From Pseudosulfitobacter pseudonitzschiae (lineage in GTDB: Bacteria; Pseudomonadota; Alphaproteobacteria; Rhodobacterales; Rhodobacteraceae): 64,000 nt of DNA. This document shows, in pieces, positions 33,271-43,042 of the stretch. The notes beneath the pieces were generated by a model. That model was not told the origin of the DNA and ran no database searches. It saw only the letters and a program-made list of their open reading frames with translations. Position numbers and translations under genes: made by a program. The stretch is from contig NZ_FQVP01000001.1 of the NCBI RefSeq assembly GCF_900129395.1, forward strand, positions 124,001 to 188,000. Reading direction: 5' to 3'. The number at the start of each line of letters is the position of its first letter. Positions within the stretch are counted from its first letter, which is position 1.

Positions 33271-35091
33271 TCAGTCTTCCATCGCTTCCAGTTCGTCGAT
33301 AAAGCCCGAGATCATCGACAGGCCCTTGTCCCAGAACGCCGGGTCCGACGCATCCAGGCCGAAGGGTGCCAGCAGCTCCTTGTGGTGTTTCGACCCGCCA
33401 GCGCGCAGCATGTCGAAATATTTGTCTTCGAACCCTTCCACGCCTTCGGCATAGACGGAATAGAGCGCGTTCACCAAACCGTCGCCAAAGGCATAGGCAT
33501 AGACGTAGAACGGCGAATGCACGAAATGCGGGATATAGGCCCAGAAGTGTTCGTAGCCGTCCATGAAATCAAAGGCCGGCCCCAGGCTTTCGCCCTGAAC
33601 GCTCATCCACAGCTCACCAATGTCCTCGGGCGTCAACTCGCCGCCGCGCCGCGCCGCGTGCAGTTTGCATTCAAAGTCATAGAACGCGATCTGGCGCACG
33701 ACCGTGTTGATCATATCCTCGACCTTGCCCGCCAGCAGCACCTTGCGCTGGGCGTTGGTCTTGGCCCCGTCCAGCATCTTGCGGAAGGTCAGCATCTCGC
33801 CAAAGACCGATGCGGTTTCGGCCAGCGTCAGCGGCGTGGATGACAGCATTTCGCCCTGACTCGCGGCCAAAACCTGGTGCACGCCGTGGCCCAACTCGTG
33901 CGCCAATGTCATCACGTCACGCGGTTTGCCCAGATAGTTCAGCATCACATAAGGGTGCACATCCGTCACCGTGGGGTGGGCGAATGCACCGGGCGCCTTG
34001 CCCGGTTTCACCGGCGCGTCGATCCAGCCCTCGGTAAAGAAGGGGGCCGCAATCTCGCCCATGCGCGGGTCAAAGGCATTATAGGCATCCATCACCGTTT
34101 TCTCGGCGACGTCCCATGGCACCAGCTTGGGGTCTTCCAGCGGCAGCGGCGCGTTGCGGTCCCAGACCTGCATCCGGTCCAGCCCCAGCCATTTGCGTTT
34201 CAGCTCGTAATAGCGGTGGCTCAGCTTGGGATAGGCGTTGACCACAGCGGTGCGCAGCGCCTCGACCACTTCGGGCTCGACATGGTTGCTCAGGTGGCGC
34301 GCGGTCTGGGCCGTGGGCATCTCGCGCCAGCGGTCCATGATTTCCTTTTCCTTGGCTTGAGTGTTGTGCACGCGGGCAAAGGTCTTGATATTCTTGCCGA
34401 ACACATCCGCCAGCTCCTCGGCGGCCGCCTGCCGCGTGGCGCGGTCAGGGTCGGTCAACAGGTTCAGCGTGCCCTCGATGGTCAGATCGTCGCCCTGCAC
34501 GTTGAATTCCAGACCGGCGATGGTTTCATCGAACAGCCGTTCCCACGCATCGCCCACCACGCCCAGATCGTGCAGGAATTTCTCCATCTCGTCGGACAAC
34601 TGATAGGGCTTCATCGCACGGATGCGGTCGAACACGGGTTCATACCGCGCCAGATCGGCGTTCTGGTGCATCAGTTTCGACAGGTGATCGTCGTCCAGCC
34701 GGTTCAGTTCCAGCGTGAAAAACACCAGCGGCGTGGTGAAATTGGTGATCTTTTCCTGCACGTCCGACATGAATTTCGCACGGCCACCATCGGTGGTCTG
34801 CTGGTAATAGCGCAGACCGGCATAGGACATGATGCGCCCCGCGACCTGGTTGATCTTTTCCTGACGCAGGATGCAATCCAACAGCCCCTCGGCGTCCAGA
34901 CCGGCCAGATTGTTCTCAAAATCATGGGCAAAGCTGGCACAGGCCTCTTCCAGCCAGTCCAGATCGCGTTTCAGCTCTGGGGCGTCCTCGCCTGTATAAA
35001 GATCATCCAAATTCCACTCGGGCAGGTCGCCCAGGTGTTTGCCACCACCGGCTGCATTGGCGTCTTGGACAGGAAAGGGAAGCTGGAACAT
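33271..35091 (-). CDS. pepF: Oligoendopeptidase F (M3 metallopeptidase)
   Basis: 606 residues, typical for PepF. The zinc-binding HExxH is present as LAHELGHGVHQ with a downstream Glu in LAETASVFGEML. The N-terminal PepF helical domain begins PEWNLDDLYTGEDAPELKRD. It cleaves short peptides in the cytoplasm. The start at 35091 has AGAGGT 7 nt upstream. It lies downstream of the DNA ligase on the same strand, with a 59-bp gap. Confidence 0.93.
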   Translation of the reverse strand: MFQLPFPVQDANAAGGGKHLGDLPEWNLDDLYTGEDAPELKRDLDWLEEACASFAHDFENNLAGLDAEGLLDCILRQEKINQVAGRIMSYAGLRYYQQTTDGGRAKFMSDVQEKITNFTTPLVFFTLELNRLDDDHLSKLMHQNADLARYEPVFDRIRAMKPYQLSDEMEKFLHDLGVVGDAWERLFDETIAGLEFNVQGDDLTIEGTLNLLTDPDRATRQAAAEELADVFGKNIKTFARVHNTQAKEKEIMDRWREMPTAQTARHLSNHVEPEVVEALRTAVVNAYPKLSHRYYELKRKWLGLDRMQVWDRNAPLPLEDPKLVPWDVAEKTVMDAYNAFDPRMGEIAAPFFTEGWIDAPVKPGKAPGAFAHPTVTDVHPYVMLNYLGKPRDVMTLAHELGHGVHQVLAASQGEMLSSTPLTLAETASVFGEMLTFRKMLDGAKTNAQRKVLLAGKVEDMINTVVRQIAFYDFECKLHAARRGGELTPEDIGELWMSVQGESLGPAFDFMDGYEHFWAYIPHFVHSPFYVYAYAFGDGLVNALYSVYAEGVEGFEDKYFDMLRAGGSKHHKELLAPFGLDASDPAFWDKGLSMISGFIDELEAMED

Positions 35092-35150
35092 CGGGAAACC
35101 TCTATTTTGTGTTGGTTCATAGGTATGTGTGCAGATGGACGAGGGCAAGC

Positions 35151-36743
35151 CTAGCCGTAGACGCGCAGCATTTCGTTCAAATCGTCCAGCGTGTTCGCCT
35201 CTTGCACCGACTTGTCCTGCCGCCAGCGCGACATGCGCGGAAACCGCAAGGCAACGCCGGATTTGTGGCGCGGGCTGGCCTGGATGCCCTCGAACGCGAT
35301 CTCGAACACGTGGTGCGGCGTGACCTGTCGCACCGGGCCGAACCGTTGCAGGGTGTTCTTCTTGACCCATGCGGTGATCTTGCGAAACTCGGCGTCGGTC
35401 AGGCCGGAATAGGCTTTGGTGAACGGCACCAGATCGTTGCCGTTCCAGACGGCAAAGGTGAAGTCCGTGAACAGGTTGGCGCGCCGCCCCGACCCCGATT
35501 GCGCATAGATCATCACCGCGTCGATGGTCAGCGGGTCCAGCTTCCATTTCCACCAATCGCCCTTCTTGCGCCCGGCCAGATAGGGGCTGGCGGCGCGTTT
35601 CAGCATCAGACCCTCGGCGCTGGCGTCACGGGCGGTGGCGCGGATGGCGTGCAGTTGCGCCCAATCGTCAAAGGCGATGCGCGGCGACAGCTTTACCGGC
35701 GCCTCGGGCGGCAGATCGGCGGTCAGCGCCTCAAGCCGCGCGCGCCGCTCGGACAGGGGCAGGGCGCGGATGTCCGCACCGCCGTCTTCCAGCAGGTCAT
35801 AGGCATACAGGATCACCGGTGCCTCGCTCAGCAGTTTTTTCGGCACCGTCTTGCGCCCAATCCGCTTTTGCAGGGCGTTGAACGATTGCGGCACGCCGTC
35901 GCCCCAAGCCAGCAGTTCGCCGTCCAGCACCGTGCCATCGGGCAGAAAATCCACCGCGCGCGCCAGTTCGGGGAACCGGTCGGTCATCAGCTCCTCGCCG
36001 CGCGACCAGACGAAATGCAGCCCGCCGCGCAGGATCAATTGCCCGCGGATGCCGTCCCATTTCCACTCGGCTTGCCAGTCATCAGGATCGCCCAAATCCT
36101 CGGGCGTGTCGTCGATGGCATAGGCCAGGTAGAACGGATAGGGCCGCGCGGCGTCGGCCTCCGGGTCGTCCGCCTCGATCAGCTGGTGCCAGGTGATGCT
36201 GTCGGGCTGCCAGTTCCCCATCAAACGGTGCGCCAGCTCGGCCTCGTCGCGGTCGGTGGCACGGGCCAGCGCGCGGGTCATCAGCTTTTGACTGATGCCT
36301 ACGCGAAATCCGCCCGTGATCAGCTTGTTGAACAGAAACCGCTGCGTGTCGGGCAACTGGTCCCATGCGTCCAGCACAAAGGCTTTGCGCGCCTCATCGT
36401 TTTTCTCAGAAAGGCCGCGCAGGGCATTGATCCAATGCGATAAACTGTGATCGGTCTGCCGCGTTGGCGGCGGCAGGACCAGCGCGATGGTCTCCGCCAG
36501 ATCGCCAACGATCGGATAGCTTTCCTCGAACAGCCACAGCGGGATGCCCGCCCGTTCCGCCGCCCATTCGCGCAGCCGTGTCGTGGTCACCGCCCGCTTG
36601 GGCCGCCGGCCCGAGAACATGGCGATGGTCCAGACCCGGTCCGGCTCGGGCGCATCCGCGAAATAGTCCGCCAAAGCAGTGACTTTCGCGGTGGTCTTGG
36701 TGCTTTGGTCCAACGCGTTGAACAGGGCGGCAAAGCGGTTCAT
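35151..36743 (-). CDS. ATP-dependent DNA ligase (ligase-associated repair cluster)
   Basis: 530 residues with an N-terminal DNA-binding domain, the adenylation motif KxDG (EWKWDGIRGQ, nucleophilic Lys), LDGELLAW, EGLMLKR and WWKWKLDPL motifs, then an OB domain. This bacterial ligase type is normally encoded with a DEXH helicase, an MBL exonuclease and PdeM. Here the exonuclease gene precedes it with a 4-bp overlap; the helicase and PdeM are not in the window next to it. It probably seals nicks in a damage response rather than replacing LigA. Confidence 0.92.
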   Translation of the reverse strand: MNRFAALFNALDQSTKTTAKVTALADYFADAPEPDRVWTIAMFSGRRPKRAVTTTRLREWAAERAGIPLWLFEESYPIVGDLAETIALVLPPPTRQTDHSLSHWINALRGLSEKNDEARKAFVLDAWDQLPDTQRFLFNKLITGGFRVGISQKLMTRALARATDRDEAELAHRLMGNWQPDSITWHQLIEADDPEADAARPYPFYLAYAIDDTPEDLGDPDDWQAEWKWDGIRGQLILRGGLHFVWSRGEELMTDRFPELARAVDFLPDGTVLDGELLAWGDGVPQSFNALQKRIGRKTVPKKLLSEAPVILYAYDLLEDGGADIRALPLSERRARLEALTADLPPEAPVKLSPRIAFDDWAQLHAIRATARDASAEGLMLKRAASPYLAGRKKGDWWKWKLDPLTIDAVMIYAQSGSGRRANLFTDFTFAVWNGNDLVPFTKAYSGLTDAEFRKITAWVKKNTLQRFGPVRQVTPHHVFEIAFEGIQASPRHKSGVALRFPRMSRWRQDKSVQEANTLDDLNEMLRVYG

Positions 36744-37741
36744 GCCGCGTCTTCCTCTTCGCTGCCGAACTGGGTGGGGATCGCCTGCGCATTCCAGCCT
36801 GCCGAATTCAGGTAGCGCGTGAAAATCTCGGTGTAACCGTGCGTGACATATATGTTTTCCGCGCCGGTCTGTTCGATGGCCCACAACAACCCGGTCCAGT
36901 CGGCGTGATCGGAAATAACAAACCCACGGTCCTGCGCCCGCCGCCGCCGGATGCCGCGCAGCGCCATCCAGCCTGATGCGAACCCGGTCTGCCGCGCGCC
37001 GAACCTGGCCGCCCACTTGCTGTCCGTGGCCGAGGGCGGCGCCAGCAACAGCGCGCGCGGGTGCGCCTTGGGGTCAACCTCTGCCGTCGCATGCACCGTG
37101 TCGGGCAGGCGCAGCCCCTGATCACGCAGGATGGCGTTGGTGTTCTCAATGGCGGTGTGACACAGGATTGGGCCGATGGCGGGGTCCAGCATCGACAGCA
37201 GCCGCTGCGCCTTGCCCAGGGCATAGGCGCCCAGCACGGCGGTCTGCCCCGCGTCCGCACAGGCCGCCCACCATGCGTTCAGATCGGCGGCAACCTCGTC
37301 CTGCGGCTTCCAGCGGAACACGGGCAGGCCGAATGTGCTTTCGGTGGTGAAATGGTGGCAGGCCACCGGCTCGAACGGCGTGGACAGCCCGTCATCGACC
37401 ACCTTGTAATCGCCCGAGGCCACCCAGACCTCGCCGCCATGCTCCACGCGGATCTGCGCCGATCCGGGCACATGGCCCGCCGGGTGAAACGACACCGACA
37501 CGCCGCCGATGTCGCGCACCTCGCCGTAACGCACAGTCTCAAGCGGAATGTCACCCAGCCGGTGCCGCATGACGGGCGCGGCCAGATCTGTGGCCAGATA
37601 GTGCCCCATGCCCCAGCGCGCATGATCCGCATGGCCGTGGGTGATCAGCGCACGGTCCACGGGCCGCCACGGGTCGATATAGAAATCGCCCCGTGCGCAA
37701 TAAATGCCCTGTTCGGTAAATGTTAAAAGCGGGTCAGCCAT
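36740..37741 (-). CDS. Ligase-associated MBL-fold exonuclease (SNM1-like)
   Basis: 333 residues. The metallo-beta-lactamase motif HGHADHARWG binds the metals, with further ligands in FHPAGHVPGS, ASGDYKVVDD and VISDHADWTG. The beta-CASP-like part follows. It belongs to the ligase-associated DNA damage response exonuclease family and is coupled to the ligase gene by ATGA overlap. ATG 37741 is chosen over an ATG three codons upstream. Confidence 0.92.
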   Translation of the reverse strand: MADPLLTFTEQGIYCARGDFYIDPWRPVDRALITHGHADHARWGMGHYLATDLAAPVMRHRLGDIPLETVRYGEVRDIGGVSVSFHPAGHVPGSAQIRVEHGGEVWVASGDYKVVDDGLSTPFEPVACHHFTTESTFGLPVFRWKPQDEVAADLNAWWAACADAGQTAVLGAYALGKAQRLLSMLDPAIGPILCHTAIENTNAILRDQGLRLPDTVHATAEVDPKAHPRALLLAPPSATDSKWAARFGARQTGFASGWMALRGIRRRRAQDRGFVISDHADWTGLLWAIEQTGAENIYVTHGYTEIFTRYLNSAGWNAQAIPTQFGSEEEDAA

Positions 37742-37773
37742 GCAGGCCAACCTAGCACGCAGCCATCAGGTTC

Positions 37774-38715
37774 CTAGACCGCCGCCAAAAAGGTCTGCAC
37801 CATCCGGTCAAAGATCGGCCCGCGCTTGGCCGGACCTTCCATCATCACCTCGTGCTCGCCATCCTCGACCATGACCAGTTCGCCCCTGGGCCAGCTTTGC
37901 ATGCGCTGGACGACACGCTCGGTGTGGATGATCCGCTCGTTCGTGCCCATGAAGGTGATGCACGGCAGGTCGGGCGCCGCCATCCTGGACAGCTCTTGCG
38001 TTTCCAGCAGCGCCTCGCGCAGCCAGATGATGCTGGGTCCGCCAAGGGACAGGTCGGGATGCGCGTTCAATTGGTCCACCATCATATCCCACATCTCGCG
38101 GTCGCGAGTCAGCAGGTTGTCCTCGAACGGGTCGGACATGACATAAGACGACAGTTTGGTGCCGGGGGGCAGGCGGTGGCCCTGGCCCAGCTTTGGCATC
38201 ACTTGCGACAGCACCCAGGCAACGGGGCGCAGATGCCCTGCAATCCGAATGCCCCACATCGGGCCGGTGAACGCTGCCGCCTTGACCGGCAGGCCGTCAT
38301 AGAGGGCGCGCAAACCAATGCAGCCGCCCATCGAATGCGCCAGCAGAAACCACGGCTGCGGCAGCTTCATCTCGGTGGCCAGCGCCACCATGCAGGCGAC
38401 ATCCTTTTGATAGTCCAGGAAATCGACCACATGACCGGTGCGGACTTCGTCCAGCATCCGGTCGGCCAGCCCCTGACCGCGCCAGTCGATGGCCACGGTC
38501 GCCAGCCCCCGCGCGGCCAGCTCGGTGGCAGCGGGGGCGTATTTCTCGACATATTCGGTGCGCCCGGGGAACAACAGCACGGTGCCCTTGGGGGCCGATG
38601 CATTCCAATGCGCGATCCGCACCCGCAACCCGTCCGACGTGGTGGCCCAATGGGCCTGTCCCCCCGGCGGGCCGGGGTGGTGGTCGGTGAACAGGGGTGC
38701 GGATTCGAACGCCAT
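37774..38715 (-). CDS. Alpha/beta hydrolase (monoacylglycerol lipase-like)
   Basis: 313 residues. The nucleophile elbow is AHSMGG, preceded by the oxyanion strand VLLFPGRTEYVEKYAP and DWRGQGLADRML. The C-terminal DGEHEVMMEG supplies the catalytic His. It resembles PldB/monoacylglycerol lipases. Its start overlaps the SCP2 stop (TGATG on the minus strand), so it may act on lipids bound by the SCP2 protein. Confidence 0.87.
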   Translation of the reverse strand: MAFESAPLFTDHHPGPPGGQAHWATTSDGLRVRIAHWNASAPKGTVLLFPGRTEYVEKYAPAATELAARGLATVAIDWRGQGLADRMLDEVRTGHVVDFLDYQKDVACMVALATEMKLPQPWFLLAHSMGGCIGLRALYDGLPVKAAAFTGPMWGIRIAGHLRPVAWVLSQVMPKLGQGHRLPPGTKLSSYVMSDPFEDNLLTRDREMWDMMVDQLNAHPDLSLGGPSIIWLREALLETQELSRMAAPDLPCITFMGTNERIIHTERVVQRMQSWPRGELVMVEDGEHEVMMEGPAKRGPIFDRMVQTFLAAV

Positions 38716-39005
38716 CAGGCCAGCGCCGATGCCAGTTTCATCGCCATGCCCATGTCGCCGTCCACTTTCAGCTTGCCGGTCATGAAGGCGGATGTCGGGT
38801 TGGTGTCGCCGTTGATAATGCCCTGAAACGTATCGGCATCGGCGCTCAGCGTCACATCGGCATCTTCGTCACCCGCATGCGCACCGTCGCTGTCGATGAT
38901 GACCGCGCCTTCGCCCGCGATTTCGAACTTGGCCGTGCCGGAAAAGCTTTGCCCCTGCATCTTTGCGTTCAGAACTTTTACCGCTTCTTGAACCACATCA
39001 CTCAT
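38715..39005 (-). CDS. SCP2-type sterol/lipid-binding protein
   Basis: 96 residues forming a single SCP2 domain (FSGTAKFEIAGEGAVIID, DVTLSADADTFQGIINGDTNP, GKLKVDGDMGMAMKL). These proteins bind hydrophobic ligands such as fatty acyl-CoA. It is coupled with the lipase-like gene downstream, which suggests lipid metabolism. Confidence 0.88.
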   Translation of the reverse strand: MSDVVQEAVKVLNAKMQGQSFSGTAKFEIAGEGAVIIDSDGAHAGDEDADVTLSADADTFQGIINGDTNPTSAFMTGKLKVDGDMGMAMKLASALA

Positions 39006-39081
39006 CTGTCATGCCCTTTTTGACTTTTGCGGCCGGCGGCGTCTGGATTTGCCCGGCCAAGCTGTTACATTCACAGATACT

Positions 39082-39639
39082 ATGGGCATCAAAACATACC
39101 TTCGCTACCCTATCGTTGCGGCAATCATGCTGACAGTCGGGAATTCCATACCCGCACTGGCCCAGGGCGATGTCTCGCGCCTGCTGGATCAGCTTCAAAC
39201 CGCCGACGCAGGGCAGGCCGCACAGATCGAACGCGAGCTTGAGCGCACGTGGGCACAATCCGGATCGGTGGCGATGAACCTGCTGCTGGAACGAGGCCGC
39301 AAGGCGATGGAGGCGCAGGATTTTGCCACGGCCATCGACCATCTGACCGCGCTCACGGACCACGCACCGGACTTTGCCGAAGGCTATCACGCCCGCGCCA
39401 TGGCCTATTACCAGTCGGGGCGCTATGGCCCGGCACTGGACGACCTGTGGCACGCTCTGGCGTTGAACCCGGTGAATTACAACGCGGCCTTCGGGCTGGG
39501 CGTGATGCTGCAAGAGTTCGGGGACAACATCGGCGCGGCCCAAGCCTTTGCCCGCGTTCTTGAGTTGAATCCCGCCCACGAAAGCGCGAAGGATGCGCTG
39601 ATGCGTCTTGAAGCGGACGGAATCGGCCGCGCGCTGTAA
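39082..39639 (+). CDS. Periplasmic TPR-repeat protein
   Basis: 185 residues with a signal peptide (MLTVGNSIPALAQ) and three to four TPR-like helical pairs (RGRKAMEAQDFATAIDHLTAL, YHARAMAYYQSGRYGPALDDL, FGLGVMLQEFGDNIGAAQAFARVL). It may scaffold protein contacts in the periplasm. The partner is unknown. The helicase gene follows 21 bp downstream on the same strand. Confidence 0.82.
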   Translation: MGIKTYLRYPIVAAIMLTVGNSIPALAQGDVSRLLDQLQTADAGQAAQIERELERTWAQSGSVAMNLLLERGRKAMEAQDFATAIDHLTALTDHAPDFAEGYHARAMAYYQSGRYGPALDDLWHALALNPVNYNAAFGLGVMLQEFGDNIGAAQAFARVLELNPAHESAKDALMRLEADGIGRAL

Positions 39640-39660
39640 GTTAAATCGGGGATCTTAACT

Positions 39661-42594
39661 GTGGCACAAGACAGCCGCGTCGTGGCCGTGTTGGGCCCGA
39701 CGAACACGGGTAAAACCACCTATGCCATCGAACGGATGCTGGCCTATCGCACAGGCGTGATCGGCCTGCCGCTGCGATTGCTTGCGCGCGAGGTTTACGA
39801 CCGCGTCGTTGCCCTGCGCGGCCCGTCTGTGGTGGCGCTGGTCACCGGCGAGGAACGGATCGTGCCGCCGCGCACCCAATACTGGATCTGCACGGTCGAG
39901 GCGATGCCCGAAGGCATGGGCTGCGATTTTCTGGCCGTCGACGAAATCCAGCTGTGCGCCGACCCCGAACGCGGCCACGTCTTCACCGACCGCCTGCTGC
40001 GCGCGCGCGGCCTGCACGAAACGTTGTTTCTGGGCGCATCCACCATGCGCGGACCCATCGCGGCGCTGGTGCCTCACGTGCAATGGATGACCCGCGAACG
40101 CATGTCCGACCTGACCTATGCGGGCGAAAAGAAAATCAGCCGGATGCGGCCCCGCTCGGCCATCGTCGGCTTCTCGGTCGAAAACGTCTATGCCATCGCC
40201 GAACTGATCCGCCGGACCAAGGGCGGGGCGGCCGTGGTCATGGGCGCGCTCAGCCCCCGCACCCGCAACGCACAGGTCGAGATGTACCAGTCGGGCGAGG
40301 TCGATTATCTTGTGGCGACGGACGCCATCGGCATGGGGCTGAATCTCGACGTGGATCACGTGGCCTTTTCCAGCCTGTCCAAATTCGATGGCCGGCGGAT
40401 GCGCCCGCTGGCCCCGAACGAGCTGGCGCAGATCGCCGGACGGGCCGGGCGCGGACAGAAAAACGGCAGTTTCGGCGTGACCGGGGATGCCCCGCCGCTG
40501 GAACCGGCAGTGGCACAGGCGATCATGGACCACCGGTTCACGCCCCTGACCAAACTGAACTGGCGCAACCACGCGCTGAAATTCGCCACAATCGACACGC
40601 TGATCCGCAGCCTCGAGGCCCCGCCCGACCACGAGGTTCTGGTGCGCGCCCGCGAGGCGGACGACCTGAAAACCCTGCGCTCGCTGTCGCAGGTGGACGA
40701 GGTCTTTGCCCGCGCCAGCGACACCGCATCGGTGAAATTGTTGTGGGATGTCTGCAGGATACCCGATTTCCGCGGCATCAGCCACCAGGAACACGCCAAC
40801 CAGTGCGAGGTGATTTTCAACTACCTGCACCAGAACGGCGTGATCCCCGACGACTGGCTTGCGCGACAAATTCGGCGTATAGATCGAACCGATGGCGACA
40901 TTGATGCGTTGTCCAAACGTCTTGCGTTCATTCGAACGTGGACCTACGTGGCGCAGCGGCAGGGTTGGTCAAGTGATCTTAGCCATTGGCGCGATGCGAC
41001 GCGGCATGTAGAAGACAGGCTGTCGGATGCGCTGCACAGCGCGCTGACGAAACGATTTGTAGATCGGCGCACCAGTGTTCTGTTGCGCCGACTGGGCCAG
41101 AAGGAGGCCATAGTGGCCGATGTAAATGACGCCGGTGAGGTGACTGTCGAGGGTGAATTCGTGGGCAAGCTGGAAGGCTTCCGCTTCACTCAGGATAAGG
41201 GCGCGGGTGCCGCCGAAACAAAGACCATCAAGACGGCTGCCTTGCAGGCGCTTGCACCCCACTTCCACCTCCGGGCGGACCGGTTCTATAACGCGCCGGA
41301 CACCGAAATCGACTATACCGAGCAGGGCGGCCTCATGTGGGGCTCGACCGCTGTGGGCAAACTTGTGCCCGGGTCCGACCCGCTGAAACCGCAGGTCGAG
41401 GCATTCGTCGATGACGTGGCCGGTCAGGACGTGATCGACAAGGTCAAACGCCGCTTGCAGCACTTTATCGACCGCAAGATCGCAGCACTGTTCGAACCCC
41501 TTCTGAACCTGTCGAAAGACGAGGCGCTGACCGGGCTGGCCCGTGGCTTTGCCTTCCAGATGGTCGAGAACTTTGGCGTGGTGCCGCGCGGCAAGGTCGC
41601 CGATGACGTGAAATCGCTGGATCAGGATGCGCGCGGTATGTTGCGCAAACACGGCATCCGCTTTGGCCAGTTCACCATTTTCATGCCCTTGCTGCTGAAA
41701 CCCGCACCGACGCGCCTGCGGCTGGTGCTGTGGTCGCTGGCCAACGGTCTGGATGATTTCCCCGAGGCACCGCCCCCCGGTCTGGTCACCATCCCCGCAC
41801 CGCAAGGCGCGGTCGAGGGCGCCGACACCATGTCCGGATACCGCATCGCAGGCAGCCGCGCGATCCGCATCGACATGCTGGAACGTCTGGCAGATATGCT
41901 GCGCGCCGAGGACAGCCGTGGCGGCTTCGAGGCCAAGGCCGACATGCTGTCGATCACCGGCATGACGCTGGAACAGTTCGCCGACCTGATGAAGGGTCTG
42001 GGCTATAACGCCGAGATGGGCGAACGCGAAAAGGTCAAGGCCACCGATGCGGTCGTGACCACGGACGCAGGTCAGACCGTGGCCGACGTGCCGGTGATGG
42101 ACGCAGCCCAGGACGTTGTACCAACCGCCGCCGCCGGGACCGAAGACACCCCCGCCGCCGACGACGTCCCCGCCGAAGTGGCCGCCATCGACGACGAGGG
42201 CATCGCCCCCATCGCCGAAGAAGCGGCCGAGACACCGGAAGTCAGCGACCACATCCCCGAGGTCAGCGAAACCGAAGTGCCGGTGGGCAAAGCCGCCGAC
42301 GCCGAAGTGGCCGGTCCCGAGACCGAGACCTTCTACACCTTCACCTGGGCACGCCCCGCACGCAGCGGCGGCAATGCCCGCCAGGGCGGCGGTCGTCCCG
42401 CAGGCAAGGGTCAAGGGCAAGGGCAGGGCCAAGGTCAGGGCAGACCCCGTGGCAAACAGGGTGGCGGCCCGCGCAAGGGTGGCAAACCTCAAGGCGCGCA
42501 GAACTTCAGCGCCCGTCCTCCGAAAAAGGAAAAGGCCATCGACCCGGACAATCCTTTTGCCGCAGCCCTGATGGGTCTGAAGGACAACAAGTAA
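39661..42594 (+). CDS. SUV3-like RNA helicase with disordered basic tail
   Basis: 977 residues, GTG start. The helicase core has Walker A GPTNTGKTT (12-20), DEIQ (94-97), and the C-terminal helicase motif IAGRAGRG. This is the mitochondrial SUV3-like group found in alphaproteobacteria. After the core (~1-760) comes an acidic, Ala/Val-rich linker, then a basic tail with GQG repeats (DNA 42403-42441) and KxG-rich sequence that probably binds RNA. A role in RNA degradation or ribosome biogenesis is likely. The S4 protein gene follows directly. Confidence 0.87.
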   Translation: MAQDSRVVAVLGPTNTGKTTYAIERMLAYRTGVIGLPLRLLAREVYDRVVALRGPSVVALVTGEERIVPPRTQYWICTVEAMPEGMGCDFLAVDEIQLCADPERGHVFTDRLLRARGLHETLFLGASTMRGPIAALVPHVQWMTRERMSDLTYAGEKKISRMRPRSAIVGFSVENVYAIAELIRRTKGGAAVVMGALSPRTRNAQVEMYQSGEVDYLVATDAIGMGLNLDVDHVAFSSLSKFDGRRMRPLAPNELAQIAGRAGRGQKNGSFGVTGDAPPLEPAVAQAIMDHRFTPLTKLNWRNHALKFATIDTLIRSLEAPPDHEVLVRAREADDLKTLRSLSQVDEVFARASDTASVKLLWDVCRIPDFRGISHQEHANQCEVIFNYLHQNGVIPDDWLARQIRRIDRTDGDIDALSKRLAFIRTWTYVAQRQGWSSDLSHWRDATRHVEDRLSDALHSALTKRFVDRRTSVLLRRLGQKEAIVADVNDAGEVTVEGEFVGKLEGFRFTQDKGAGAAETKTIKTAALQALAPHFHLRADRFYNAPDTEIDYTEQGGLMWGSTAVGKLVPGSDPLKPQVEAFVDDVAGQDVIDKVKRRLQHFIDRKIAALFEPLLNLSKDEALTGLARGFAFQMVENFGVVPRGKVADDVKSLDQDARGMLRKHGIRFGQFTIFMPLLLKPAPTRLRLVLWSLANGLDDFPEAPPPGLVTIPAPQGAVEGADTMSGYRIAGSRAIRIDMLERLADMLRAEDSRGGFEAKADMLSITGMTLEQFADLMKGLGYNAEMGEREKVKATDAVVTTDAGQTVADVPVMDAAQDVVPTAAAGTEDTPAADDVPAEVAAIDDEGIAPIAEEAAETPEVSDHIPEVSETEVPVGKAADAEVAGPETETFYTFTWARPARSGGNARQGGGRPAGKGQGQGQGQGQGRPRGKQGGGPRKGGKPQGAQNFSARPPKKEKAIDPDNPFAAALMGLKDNK
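42403..42441 (+). repeat. Short GQG-coding tandem repeat in helicase tail
   Basis: Thirteen codons alternate Gly with Gln/Lys. The repeat is imperfect at DNA level, mixing GGC/GGT/GGG and CAA/CAG codons. It forms part of the basic disordered C-terminus. Confidence 0.7.
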
Positions 42595-42990
42595 GTGACC
42601 GCAGCCGACGCGCCCGCCGCCAAGTTGCGGCTGGACAAATGGCTGTGGTTCGCCCGCTTTTTCAAAACCCGCTCGCTGGCGGCCACCCGCGTGGCTGCCG
42701 GCGAGGTGCGTGTCAACGGTGAACGCGTCACCAAACGCGCCACCAACGTGGGCCCCGGCGACACGCTGACCTTTGCCCAGGGCGACAGGGTGCGCGTCAT
42801 TCGCGTTCTGGCCATCGGCACACGGCGCGGTCCGGCCCCCGAAGCACAGGCGCTTTACAGCGATCTGACCCCCGCCGCCCCGCCACCCGAGGACAAACCG
42901 CCTGAAAATCCCGCCTTTGAGGGAAAAGGTCGCCCCACAAAGCGTGATCGGCGCAAAGCCGATCTTTCCCGGGCGCGGCATCTTGAATGA
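42595..42990 (+). CDS. S4-domain RNA-binding protein (HslR-like)
   Basis: 131 residues. The S4 domain is at the N-terminus (LRLDKWLWFARFFKTRSLAATRVAAGEVRVNGERV) as in heat-shock protein HslR (Hsp15). A basic C-terminal extension follows (GRPTKRDRRKADLSRARHLE). It probably binds stalled ribosomes or rRNA. GTG 42595 follows immediately after the helicase stop with no gap, consistent with coupling. Confidence 0.85.
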   Translation: MTAADAPAAKLRLDKWLWFARFFKTRSLAATRVAAGEVRVNGERVTKRATNVGPGDTLTFAQGDRVRVIRVLAIGTRRGPAPEAQALYSDLTPAAPPPEDKPPENPAFEGKGRPTKRDRRKADLSRARHLE

Positions 42991-43042
42991 TCGGTTTGGC
43001 TGATTTAGCTAGGCTGCGAATTCGCAAACAAGGTTCGCCCGC

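Noticed and set aside
40969-42981. 670-codon open frame antisense to the SUV3-like helicase
   Set aside because: Same reason: it mirrors the codon bias of the real gene and has low-complexity Gly/His-rich content.
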